Assembly (NCBI RefSeq): GCF_004115155.1
Contig: NZ_RDSM01000001.1
Span: 868,001 to 932,000, forward strand
Length of the DNA: 64,000 nucleotides
Origin: Granulicella sibirica
GTDB lineage: Bacteria; Acidobacteriota; Terriglobia; Terriglobales; Acidobacteriaceae
Reading direction: 5' to 3'
Shown: one piece after another, positions 8,975 through 16,784 of the stretch
Layout: every line of letters begins with the position of its first letter
Numbering within the stretch: position 1 is the first letter of the stretch
The notes under the pieces: generated by a model
The model's database searches: none
What the model was told of the DNA's origin: nothing
What the model saw: the letters and a program-made list of their open reading frames with translations, nothing else
Program-made: the position numbers and the translations under genes

Positions 8975-11077
8975 ATGCCCCACCCCCTCCGCCTCGCCCT
9001 TCTAACTCTCGTGGCCGCCGTTCCCGCCTGCGCTCAATCTGTCTCCGCCACAAACTCTCCCAACGGAGCCCCGCTCTCCACCCGCGTCGTGGCCTACAAC
9101 CTCGAGGCCAAGGTTGACCCCGCCCACCACGCCCTCGATGCTACCGAGAGCCTCACCTACAAGAACCTCACCGGCCAGCCTCTCACCACCTTCCCCTTCC
9201 ATCTCTATCTCAACGCCTTCCGCCCCCAGTCGACCTTCACCACCGAAACCCACTTCGGCGGAGGCATCCGCGACAGCGACGCCGACAACACCTACGACGA
9301 CAAGAAACTGGGCTCCATCGACGTCTCCCACATCGACGCGACCGGTTACGGCGACCTTACCCCCACCCTCCACTTCACGGCACCCGACGATGGCAATAGC
9401 CAGGACCACACCGTAGCCGAGATCACCCTCCCCAGGCCTCTTGCCCCGGGCGACTCCGTCACCTTCAACCTCACCTTCCACGACAAGTTCCCCCTATCGG
9501 TCGCTCGCAACGGCTATAAACGCGACTTCCTGATGGGAGGGCAGTGGTACCCCAAGCTCGGTGTCTTCTGGCATGGCGCGTGGAACTGCCACCAGTACCA
9601 CGCCACCACTGAGTTCTTCTCCGACTTCGGCACCTTCAACGTCCACCTCACCATCCCACAGCGCTACGTCGTAGGCGCCAGCGGCATCCCCACCGGCGAG
9701 ACCAGCAACCCCGACGACACCAAGACGCTCGGCTTCTACGCCGAAGACGTCGGCGACTTCGCCTTCGCCGCCAGCCCACACTTCAAAGTGACCGACGGAA
9801 CCTTCCTCTCGTCCATGGGCCCCGTCAAGATCCACGTCCTGGCCCTGGCCGCCCACCCCCAGGCCGGCCCCCGCTACCTCAAGATCATGCAGGACACCAT
9901 GGCCCAGTTCGACCACCGTTACGGGCCATTCCCCTACAAGATCATCACCGTCATCGACCCCGAACCCGACTCCGAGATCTTCGGCATGGAGTATCCCACC
10001 CTCATCACCGCCGGCACGTTCTGGTTTGAACCGACCAACGGCACCGAGAACGTCACCGAGCACGAGTTCGGCCACCAGTACTGGTACGGCATGGTCGCCA
10101 CCAACGAGTTCGAGGACGCCTGGCTCGACGAGGGCATCAACTCCTACACCGAAGTCAAAGTCACCGGAGCCATCCTCGGCCGCCGCACGAACTTCATCAA
10201 CTTCCCCTGGGCGAACCTCGCGGACGCCTCCCTCCAGCGCCTCCAGTACATGGGCGCCGTCGACCAGGATCCCGTCACCCGCCACGCCTGGCAGTTCAAG
10301 GACGCCAACTCCTACAGCGGCATCACCTACGGCAAGAGCGCCACGCTCCTCGCTACCCTCGAAGGCATCGTCGGAACAGACGTGATGGACGAAGCCATGC
10401 GCATATGGTTCATGCGCTATCGCTTCACCCACCCCACCACCGAGGACTTCCTCCACACGATCGAGGAGGTTGCCATCGCCCACGGCAAGGCCACCCCTCT
10501 CGCTTACACCCCGGCGACCGGGGGGAGTCTGGGTGCCCCACCTTCGACGACATCATCGTCTAAGGTGGGCGGAGGCGCCACAACGCCCGGCGCAAGTCTG
10601 ATTCCAGGTTTTACCCCCACCCAGTTCACCTTCTCTGGAACCACCCTCCGTCCCTTCTTCAACCAGGCCGTCTACGGTACCGCCGTCCTCGACTACATGG
10701 TCGACAGCATCAATTCCGACCCCGTCCAGTGGTGGCTGCCCGAAGACCCCAAGGCAACCACGCAATATCTCGACACGGTCGTCGTCCGCCGCAAGGGTGA
10801 CTTCATCCTCCCGGTCACCGTCGAGATCGTCTTCGAAGACGGCACCCGCCTCCGAGAGCAATGGGACGGCATCGATCGCTGGCACCGATTCGCCTACACG
10901 AAGAATACGAAGATCGTCTCCGCGGAGGTCGATCCCGACCACATTGTCCTCATGGACCGCGACTTCTTCAACAACAGCATCACGACCGCGGGCAACACAA
11001 TCCCTGCCCGGAAACTAAGCACCCTGTGGAACATCTTCGAGCAGCTCTACGCTCAATTCTCCACCTGGATCGTCTAG
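8975..11077 (+). CDS. Secreted M1 family metallopeptidase
   Basis: 700 aa from the ATG at 8975, which gives a signal peptide (1-17, ending CAQS); the frame extends upstream to 8915 but that part is repeat-derived. The M1 N-terminal beta domain (about 25-245) precedes the catalytic gluzincin domain. The zinc motif HEFGH is at 363-367 and the third ligand Glu386 lies in WLDEG, with normal M1 spacing. Signature residues are therefore intact. A Ser/Gly/Thr-rich low-complexity stretch at about 510-545 corresponds to a palindromic repeat in the DNA (10531-10572). It probably degrades peptides in the periplasm or outside the cell. Confidence 0.88.
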   Translation: MPHPLRLALLTLVAAVPACAQSVSATNSPNGAPLSTRVVAYNLEAKVDPAHHALDATESLTYKNLTGQPLTTFPFHLYLNAFRPQSTFTTETHFGGGIRDSDADNTYDDKKLGSIDVSHIDATGYGDLTPTLHFTAPDDGNSQDHTVAEITLPRPLAPGDSVTFNLTFHDKFPLSVARNGYKRDFLMGGQWYPKLGVFWHGAWNCHQYHATTEFFSDFGTFNVHLTIPQRYVVGASGIPTGETSNPDDTKTLGFYAEDVGDFAFAASPHFKVTDGTFLSSMGPVKIHVLALAAHPQAGPRYLKIMQDTMAQFDHRYGPFPYKIITVIDPEPDSEIFGMEYPTLITAGTFWFEPTNGTENVTEHEFGHQYWYGMVATNEFEDAWLDEGINSYTEVKVTGAILGRRTNFINFPWANLADASLQRLQYMGAVDQDPVTRHAWQFKDANSYSGITYGKSATLLATLEGIVGTDVMDEAMRIWFMRYRFTHPTTEDFLHTIEEVAIAHGKATPLAYTPATGGSLGAPPSTTSSSKVGGGATTPGASLIPGFTPTQFTFSGTTLRPFFNQAVYGTAVLDYMVDSINSDPVQWWLPEDPKATTQYLDTVVVRRKGDFILPVTVEIVFEDGTRLREQWDGIDRWHRFAYTKNTKIVSAEVDPDHIVLMDRDFFNNSITTAGNTIPARKLSTLWNIFEQLYAQFSTWIV
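10531..10572 (+). repeat. REP-like palindromic repeat B, inside the M1 peptidase gene
   Basis: GTGCCCCACCTTCG then a centre containing CATCGTC then TAAGGTGGG. The outer arms CCCACCTT / AAGGTGGG and inner CGACGA / TCGTC form a hairpin. A second copy with the same arms and centre is intergenic at 57019-57062. Here it is read in frame, encoding a Pro/Ser/Gly-rich segment. Confidence 0.7.
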
Positions 11078-11080
11078 CCG

Positions 11081-11145
11081 CTGTCGTTGCATTGCCCGTT
11101 TTGGTTGTCATTCCCGAAGGGAATCCGCATCCGCTGTTGCCCTAA
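11081..11145 (+). repeat. Dispersed repeat A, intergenic copy
   Basis: Starts 3 bp after the M1 peptidase stop. It shows the pattern GTCGTTGCA, GGTTGTCATTCCCGAAGGG, then a CTGTTGCC end, shared with copies at 8921, 16590 and 56401, all in the same orientation. The element has CCCGAAGGG-type near-palindromic core. Confidence 0.7.
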
Positions 11146-11168
11146 GCCAGCCGCAAAAAAGGATCAAA

Positions 11169-12350
11169 ATGCCCTCACGCTCGCCTCTCTTCCGTGGCCT
11201 CTGTCTCACCCTCCGCCACCCCCGACCATTCCTCTGGGCCTACGTCTTTAACGCAGCCATCATCTGGCTCGCGACCCTGAGCCTCCATCTTCAGTTCGCC
11301 GACATCACCCGCTACTCGCTCGGAGCCGAGCGCCTCATCTCCGGCTTCGACCTCGGCACCGTCCTCGAGGTCTCCCGCCGCATGAGCCTCGGGCCCCATG
11401 GCACCGTCGCCTCTTCCTTCGTCGGCATCCCCATCTACGTCCTCGTCTTCTTTCTCCTGGTCCCAGGAACCCTTCTCACCTACCAGACCAACTCGTCCAT
11501 CCGTCTCTCCGGTCTCCTTCAGCAGGGGCTCCTCTCCTTCTGGAGCTTCGTCCGCATCACCTTCTTCACCGGCCTCATCGCAGGTCCCATCCTCGGCATC
11601 CTCGGATTCTTGCAGAGCGCCTACAGCAAGCAGATCGACAACATCATCACCGGCGCACCCTCCTTTGTCCTCGACATGACCGGAGCCCTCGTCGTCATGC
11701 TGGTCGCCGCCTTTCTCCGCCTCTACTTCGACCTCGTCGAGATCCATACCGTCGCCCAGTCTCAAACCCTGATGGCAAACGGTAAGCCCGACCGCCGCGT
11801 CCGCAAGACCCTCGGCCCCGCCCGCCGGACGCTTGGCCGCCGCACTCTCCCCACCTACCTCACCTTCCTGCTTCTCACCTTGCTCGGAGCCGTCGCGGTC
11901 TACCTCTGTACCTTCTCGGCCCTTCGCCACCTTGCACAGCCCCGTGTCTGGCCGACCTTCCTTCTCGGTCAACTCGGTCTGTTTCTTCTGCTCTTCACCC
12001 GCTTTTGGCAGCGTGCGGCCGAGACCGTTCACTATCAGAACGTGAACCCCATCATCCAGCGCGCTCCAATCTTCGCCCCACCCATCTCCCGAGCCAACCC
12101 CGTCCCCCCGCCGCCCCTCGAACCACAGATGACCCCAACGACCCACTACGCCTCCGCCATTCCGCTACCGGACCCTCTCCACGATCCCCTCTCGCCGGTC
12201 CTCCCCGGTCCCGATCCTGATCCCTTTCCCCAGCCTGATCCCGGTCTCGATCCCGTTCCCAATCCCGAACCCATTTCTCCCTCGCTCACTTCGCCCGATC
12301 CCGGCGTCTTCCACCATGACGTCCCCCCGAAGAAAGACTTGCTAAACTGA
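11169..12350 (+). CDS. Integral membrane protein with Pro/Asp-rich tail
   Basis: 393 aa. Five to six hydrophobic segments are visible between about residues 20 and 285. A hydrophilic tail (about 300-393) is rich in Pro and contains repeated DP units (for example PDPDPFPQPDPG). AAGGA lies five bases upstream of the ATG. No family was recognised. It lies between a secreted peptidase and sixA, with no obvious functional link. The tail looks disordered. Confidence 0.7.
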   Translation: MPSRSPLFRGLCLTLRHPRPFLWAYVFNAAIIWLATLSLHLQFADITRYSLGAERLISGFDLGTVLEVSRRMSLGPHGTVASSFVGIPIYVLVFFLLVPGTLLTYQTNSSIRLSGLLQQGLLSFWSFVRITFFTGLIAGPILGILGFLQSAYSKQIDNIITGAPSFVLDMTGALVVMLVAAFLRLYFDLVEIHTVAQSQTLMANGKPDRRVRKTLGPARRTLGRRTLPTYLTFLLLTLLGAVAVYLCTFSALRHLAQPRVWPTFLLGQLGLFLLLFTRFWQRAAETVHYQNVNPIIQRAPIFAPPISRANPVPPPPLEPQMTPTTHYASAIPLPDPLHDPLSPVLPGPDPDPFPQPDPGLDPVPNPEPISPSLTSPDPGVFHHDVPPKKDLLN

Positions 12351-12435
12351 GTCTGGGTCGATTGTGAACAGACGATGAATAGCCGAAGCCAACGCGAAGA
12401 CCCGCCGCGTGGCTGGAACAGATCGGAAATACGCA

Positions 12436-12969
12436 ATGAACCTCTTTATCCTCCGCCACGCGAGCGCTGGAACCCGCCGCGTCAACCCTCTCCTGGACAA
12501 GAAACGTCCACTCGATAAGGAAGGCAAGCAGTACTGCCTGCAACTCGCCCAGGTCCTGCAGTCCGTGAAGATCCAGTTTGACGTCATCCTCTCGAGCCCG
12601 CTCAAGCGCGCCCTGCAGACGGCGCAACTTGTAGGCACCGAAAGCGGATACGACGCACCGGTCCTCCTCTCCGACGCGCTGGCCCCATCAGGCACTGTCG
12701 AAGGCTTCCACAAGCTCGTGCAGGAGATTCAAGTCCACGAAAACGTTCTGGTCGTCGGACACAGCCCGAACATCGAGGCTTTTCTCGCCTCCATGCTTGT
12801 CCCAAACAACTCCACGTCCGGCAGGTTCCGCCTGCGCAAGGGCTCGCTTGCCCGCATCAGCATGCAGCGCGGGAGCAACATCCTCACCTGGATGCTGGAC
12901 CCACGCATCGTCCGCGCTCTCTACGCGACGTCGACGAAGAGTTCCCGCCGAAAGACCTCACGGAAATAA
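12436..12969 (+). CDS. sixA: Phosphohistidine phosphatase SixA
   Basis: 177 aa from ATG at 12436. The histidine-phosphatase motif LRHASAG is at residues 5-11 and the second catalytic His is in VVGHSPN. The length fits SixA. It removes phosphate from phosphohistidine on signalling or PTS proteins. The 3' end overlaps the convergent ppx/gppA gene by 49 bp. The basic end (SSRRKTSRK) is encoded in the overlap. Confidence 0.85.
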   Translation: MNLFILRHASAGTRRVNPLLDKKRPLDKEGKQYCLQLAQVLQSVKIQFDVILSSPLKRALQTAQLVGTESGYDAPVLLSDALAPSGTVEGFHKLVQEIQVHENVLVVGHSPNIEAFLASMLVPNNSTSGRFRLRKGSLARISMQRGSNILTWMLDPRIVRALYATSTKSSRRKTSRK

Positions 12970-14480
12970 GCAGCTTCTTTCTTCAGCGACCAGGCCTCCA
13001 ACTCCGCGCCCCCACGCACCGGAACAAGGTCCATCACCACCCGCTTCGGGTAGACGTGCGTCTTGACCTTCACAGCCGCCGTCGCCCGATCCTGGTTGAG
13101 CGCCATCGCCAACCGGAGAAGCACCACTGCCCGCACCACACGCGCATGCTCTTCGATCGGCAGTGTCCTCATCACTCGGTCCATCGGATCTGGCCGGCTC
13201 TTGCCGAGATACCGCGCGATCGCGCTCACGACCGATCTCTGCTCCGGCGAAAATCCGAAGATCTCGGAGTTCGCGATGATGTATTGGCTGTGCCGGTAGT
13301 GTCCCTGGTGATTCATGAACTTTCCGGCTTCCTGCATCATCGCCGCCGCCTCGAGCCAGAGCTTGTACTCCGGCGGAAGTTCATGCACCTTCGCCAACGA
13401 GTCGAAAAGCTGCCGCACATGCTGCCGGACGGGTTCCGCCTTGACCTCGTCGATCCCATACCGCCTGCACAGCTCGATCACCCCGGCCCAGCGTTCGCTT
13501 TCGATCCTCTGATGCACCGATCCCCGAAGATCTACCTCACCGAGCATCTGCGCCAGCATTCCATCTCGTAGGCCGAGCGGAGAGTATCGAAATCCCTTCA
13601 GCCCCATCCGCGTCAGGATCGTCGCGTACACCTCGGCTCCCCCGACGATGATCTCCGATCTTCTCGGCCCCACACCCGGCACCGCGGCCCTCTGCTCGTT
13701 GGTCATCTTCAAGAGTCTGTCCGCCAGCTTGCGCACGTTCGGCGTCAGCGCCTCCATCGGCTTCACCCGCACAAATGCCTTGGGCGCGACTTTTTTCGCC
13801 GGGGTCTTCACCTCGATTGCCGCACTCGCCTCCGCCAGCGCCGCCGCGGTTCCCGATGTTGCGATCACCAGGTCGACCTCCGGCTTACCCAGTTTCCGAT
13901 CGGCCTTTCGGAGTTCCCGGTCGATGTACTGCCGCAGGCGTCCCGCATCTTCTTTCGTCGCGGGATCGTTCTGCAGAAATTCCTGCTGCAATCGCACCGC
14001 GCCAAGCGGAAGGCTCACCATCGCCTTCACCCGTCCGCCATCCGAGAACGTCACCTCGCAGCTTCCGCCCCCAAGGTCGATCAGAAGGCACTTCCCCTGC
14101 GCACCCTCCTCATGCGTCACCACCCCAAGGTGGATCAGGCGTCCTTCCTCCAGCCCTGAGATCACCTCGACGTTCCACCCCGTCGCCGACTTCACCCACT
14201 CCGTAAACGCCGCCGCGTTCCGCGCATCCCGCATCGCGCTCGTCGCAACGACGCGGACCTTATCCACCACGTGCACTTGCACGGCCTTGTGGAAGCGCTT
14301 CAGCGCCTTGATCGTCCCGGCCATTGATTCCGGCGAGATCACGCCCGTCTGGAAAACGCTTTCTCCAAGACGCGTCACTTCGCGATCTTCATGCAGCGTC
14401 TTCAGCTTGTGCTGGACCACGGACGCGATCTTCAAACGGCAGGAGTTCGACCCAATATCGATTGCAGCAAACGTCGGCAT
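12921..14480 (-). CDS. Ppx/GppA exopolyphosphatase/pppGpp phosphatase
   Basis: 519 aa from ATG at 14480, where the ASKHA fold begins (AAIDIGSNSCRLKIA). The catalytic Glu region SGLEEGRLIHLGV and the phosphate loop IDLGGGSCEV are intact. A Lys/Ala/Pro-rich insert (about 225-255) interrupts the domain. The C-terminal HD-like domain keeps NHQGHYRHSQYI, but the usual His of the HD motif is Gln (MQEAG). The enzyme hydrolyses polyphosphate and/or pppGpp; sequence alone does not separate the two. Its tail overlaps sixA, which could give convergent transcriptional interference. Confidence 0.85.
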   Translation of the reverse strand: MPTFAAIDIGSNSCRLKIASVVQHKLKTLHEDREVTRLGESVFQTGVISPESMAGTIKALKRFHKAVQVHVVDKVRVVATSAMRDARNAAAFTEWVKSATGWNVEVISGLEEGRLIHLGVVTHEEGAQGKCLLIDLGGGSCEVTFSDGGRVKAMVSLPLGAVRLQQEFLQNDPATKEDAGRLRQYIDRELRKADRKLGKPEVDLVIATSGTAAALAEASAAIEVKTPAKKVAPKAFVRVKPMEALTPNVRKLADRLLKMTNEQRAAVPGVGPRRSEIIVGGAEVYATILTRMGLKGFRYSPLGLRDGMLAQMLGEVDLRGSVHQRIESERWAGVIELCRRYGIDEVKAEPVRQHVRQLFDSLAKVHELPPEYKLWLEAAAMMQEAGKFMNHQGHYRHSQYIIANSEIFGFSPEQRSVVSAIARYLGKSRPDPMDRVMRTLPIEEHARVVRAVVLLRLAMALNQDRATAAVKVKTHVYPKRVVMDLVPVRGGAELEAWSLKKEAAYFREVFRRELFVDVA

Positions 14481-14619
14481 CCAGCCCAGCCTCCCTATAC
14501 AGAATCCACTTTCACCATACATGCACCCTTCCGGCCCAAACGAACATCTTTCCACCGGGCGCCTCTCCGGCTTCCGGCTCACCAATCCGCTATCCTAAGG
14601 ATTACGTCGTTCGCTTTCC

Positions 14620-16578
14620 ATGAAACCATCTGAACCGTTCTCCATTCTGGCCCGCTCCTTCGCTGGCGGGCCCCGGCCACGCAACGCCGCGCTGATTCTC
14701 GGCAGCCTGTGGCTCCTCATCTTCTTCGCGGCCCTCTTCGCTCCGCCCCTGCTCGACGACGCCGATGCGACGCACGCCCAGGCCGCACGCGCCATGGCCA
14801 CCACCGGAGACCTCGTCACCCTCCGAGTCGACGGCATCCGCTACCTCGAAAAAGCGCCCCTGCCGTACTGGCTGGTCGCCCTCTGCTTCCGCCTCTTCGG
14901 CTTCAACACCTTCGCGGTCCATCTCCCGCAGGTCCTCGCCGTGGCCCTCCTGGCGCTTCTCGGCCACCGCTGGGCCAACCAGGCCTTCGGAGCCCGCACC
15001 GCCTTCTATACAGCCATCTCTGTCCTCACCTCTGCTGGCGTCTTCCTCTTCACCCGCATCTTCATTCCCGAGATCACCCTCTCTCTGTTCCTCGCCGCCG
15101 CTCTCTTCGCGATGTTAAAGTCGCTTCAACCTAACCACGACCTCATCGCCGGGCCTGCGGACCCATCGCCGCAGGATCTCCCACGGGAAAGCCCCGCTGT
15201 AGCCTGGTACGCAGGGCCCTACTTCTACCCCTACGTCCTCTGGGCCTCGCTCGCTCTCGCTGTCCTCACCAAGGGCTTCGTCGCCCTGGTCTTCTTCTTC
15301 GGCACAGCCTTCTTCTATCTCCTGGTCACCGGCGACTACAAGCTCTGGCGCCGCCTCAAACCCTTCACCGGCGGACTCCTCTTCCTCGCGATCGCCGCCC
15401 CCTGGCACATCCTCGCCGGCCTCCGCAACACCGGCGGGATGAACGGCCATGGCTTCTTCTGGTTCTATTTCATCAACGAACACGTCCTCCGTTTCCTCGG
15501 ACGCCGCATCCCCCGCGACTACAACAAACTCCCCGCATACCTCTTCTGGTCTCTCCACCTCGTCTGGCTCTTTCCCTGGAGCCTCTTCCTCCCTCTCACC
15601 GCCATCACCGCATGGCGCAAACGCCGCTCCAGTCTCCCGTCGGCGTTTTCCCCCGCAAGCAGCTTTGCCACCCGCACCGTCCTCCTTCTCGGAGTCTTCG
15701 CCGCCCTCATCCTGGTCTTCTTCTCGCTCTCAACCAACCAGGAGTACTACACCTTTCCCGCTTACCTTCCGATCCTCCTGCTCACCTGCGCTGCCATCAC
15801 GCGCGCCGAGCAGACCTACTCGGTCGACTCCACCAGCCGCCGCTGGGTCCGTTTCGCCCACGCCGCCCTCACCCTACTCGGCGTATTGTTTGCCATCGCT
15901 CTTATCTACGGCCTCTGGACCTCGCGCCACGAAGCCTTCGTCCCCGACATTGGAGACCTGCTTGCCCATCGTGGCGTCGGGGACTACACCCTCTCGATGT
16001 CCCACCTCTTCGACCTCACCGGCCCATCCTTCGCGGCCTTGCGCCTCCCAGCCGCGCTCGCCGCCCTCGCCTTCGCCATCGGACCGACCATCGCCTGGAT
16101 GCTCCGCATGCAGCGCCGCCACATCGCCGCAACCACGACCATCGCCTTTACCAGCGCTCTCTTCCTGATCGCTGCTCACATCGCCTTCGTCCGCTTCTCG
16201 CCCATGCTGTCGTCGAAGACATTCGCCGACAGGATTCAGCAGCTTGAAGACAATAGCCGCATCTCCCGCGATACGGAAATCCTTCTCTACGGCGACCAAT
16301 CCTACGGCTCCTCGATTGCCTTCTACCTGGACCGTCAGGTCTCCCTGGTAGAAGGCCGTACCACCTCCATGCTCTTTGGCTCGACCTTCCCGGACGCCCC
16401 ACGCATCTTCCTCACCAACGCCGATCTTCTCAGCAGCTGGGGGACCGGCGAGCGCAAGCTCCTCTTCGTGCCGCTCGAACGGCGGGACGACGTCGACCAC
16501 CTCCTGGGTTCCCGGCAGATCATCGTCCAGGAGGCATCCGGGAAAGCCCTCATCACCGACCGCCCGCTCGACCGTTGA
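14620..16578 (+). CDS. ArnT-like GT-C glycosyltransferase
   Basis: 652 aa with about eleven to twelve transmembrane segments. The first periplasmic loop carries LLDDADATHAQ, the catalytic acidic motif of the PMT/ArnT family, and the following KAPLPYW matches family members. The C-terminal part (about 540-650) is soluble and periplasmic. The family transfers sugar from polyprenyl phosphate to lipid A or proteins. It is followed after about 200 bp by a close paralogue in the same orientation. The acceptor is unknown. Confidence 0.8.
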   Translation: MKPSEPFSILARSFAGGPRPRNAALILGSLWLLIFFAALFAPPLLDDADATHAQAARAMATTGDLVTLRVDGIRYLEKAPLPYWLVALCFRLFGFNTFAVHLPQVLAVALLALLGHRWANQAFGARTAFYTAISVLTSAGVFLFTRIFIPEITLSLFLAAALFAMLKSLQPNHDLIAGPADPSPQDLPRESPAVAWYAGPYFYPYVLWASLALAVLTKGFVALVFFFGTAFFYLLVTGDYKLWRRLKPFTGGLLFLAIAAPWHILAGLRNTGGMNGHGFFWFYFINEHVLRFLGRRIPRDYNKLPAYLFWSLHLVWLFPWSLFLPLTAITAWRKRRSSLPSAFSPASSFATRTVLLLGVFAALILVFFSLSTNQEYYTFPAYLPILLLTCAAITRAEQTYSVDSTSRRWVRFAHAALTLLGVLFAIALIYGLWTSRHEAFVPDIGDLLAHRGVGDYTLSMSHLFDLTGPSFAALRLPAALAALAFAIGPTIAWMLRMQRRHIAATTTIAFTSALFLIAAHIAFVRFSPMLSSKTFADRIQQLEDNSRISRDTEILLYGDQSYGSSIAFYLDRQVSLVEGRTTSMLFGSTFPDAPRIFLTNADLLSSWGTGERKLLFVPLERRDDVDHLLGSRQIIVQEASGKALITDRPLDR

Positions 16579-16589
16579 CAAGCAACCGC

Positions 16590-16672
16590 CTCTGCAGTTG
16601 CCGTTGTCGTTGCATCTCTGGTTGTCATTCCCGAAGGGGATCTGCGTTTTCTGTTGTCGTTGCAGTTGCATT
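16590..16672 (+). repeat. Dispersed repeat A, best preserved copy
   Basis: Begins about 12 bp after the stop at 16578. The centre is GGTTGTCATTCCCGAAGGGG, then ATCTGCGTTTTCTGTTG, and both flanks carry GTTGTCGTTGCA-like text, so the element looks like flanking direct repeats around a core. Same orientation as the other copies. Confidence 0.75.
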
Positions 16673-16700
16673 TTCAAGCCCGCCAGCAGGACAACCTGTC

Positions 16701-16784
16701 ATGCTTAAGCGAAAGACAATTAAGTCAAAGCCCGTCCGTCCGCCCCTGAAACAAACACCCGCCCAAACGAAGAGAACCAATTGA
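16701..16784 (+). CDS. Possible 27-aa basic leader peptide
   Basis: ATG at 16701 opens a 27-codon frame rich in Lys/Arg and ending TKRTN. AGGAC lies eight bases upstream. Its TGA overlaps the TTG start of the next gene (TTGA), the arrangement used for translational coupling. No homologue is recognised, and the frame may be chance; the overlap and basic composition are the only support. Confidence 0.3.
   Translation: MLKRKTIKSKPVRPPLKQTPAQTKRTN

Noticed and set aside
9494..10483. A 329-codon minus-strand frame opposite the M1 peptidase gene
   Set aside because: Low-complexity Val/Gly/Asp text, antisense to the catalytic domain.
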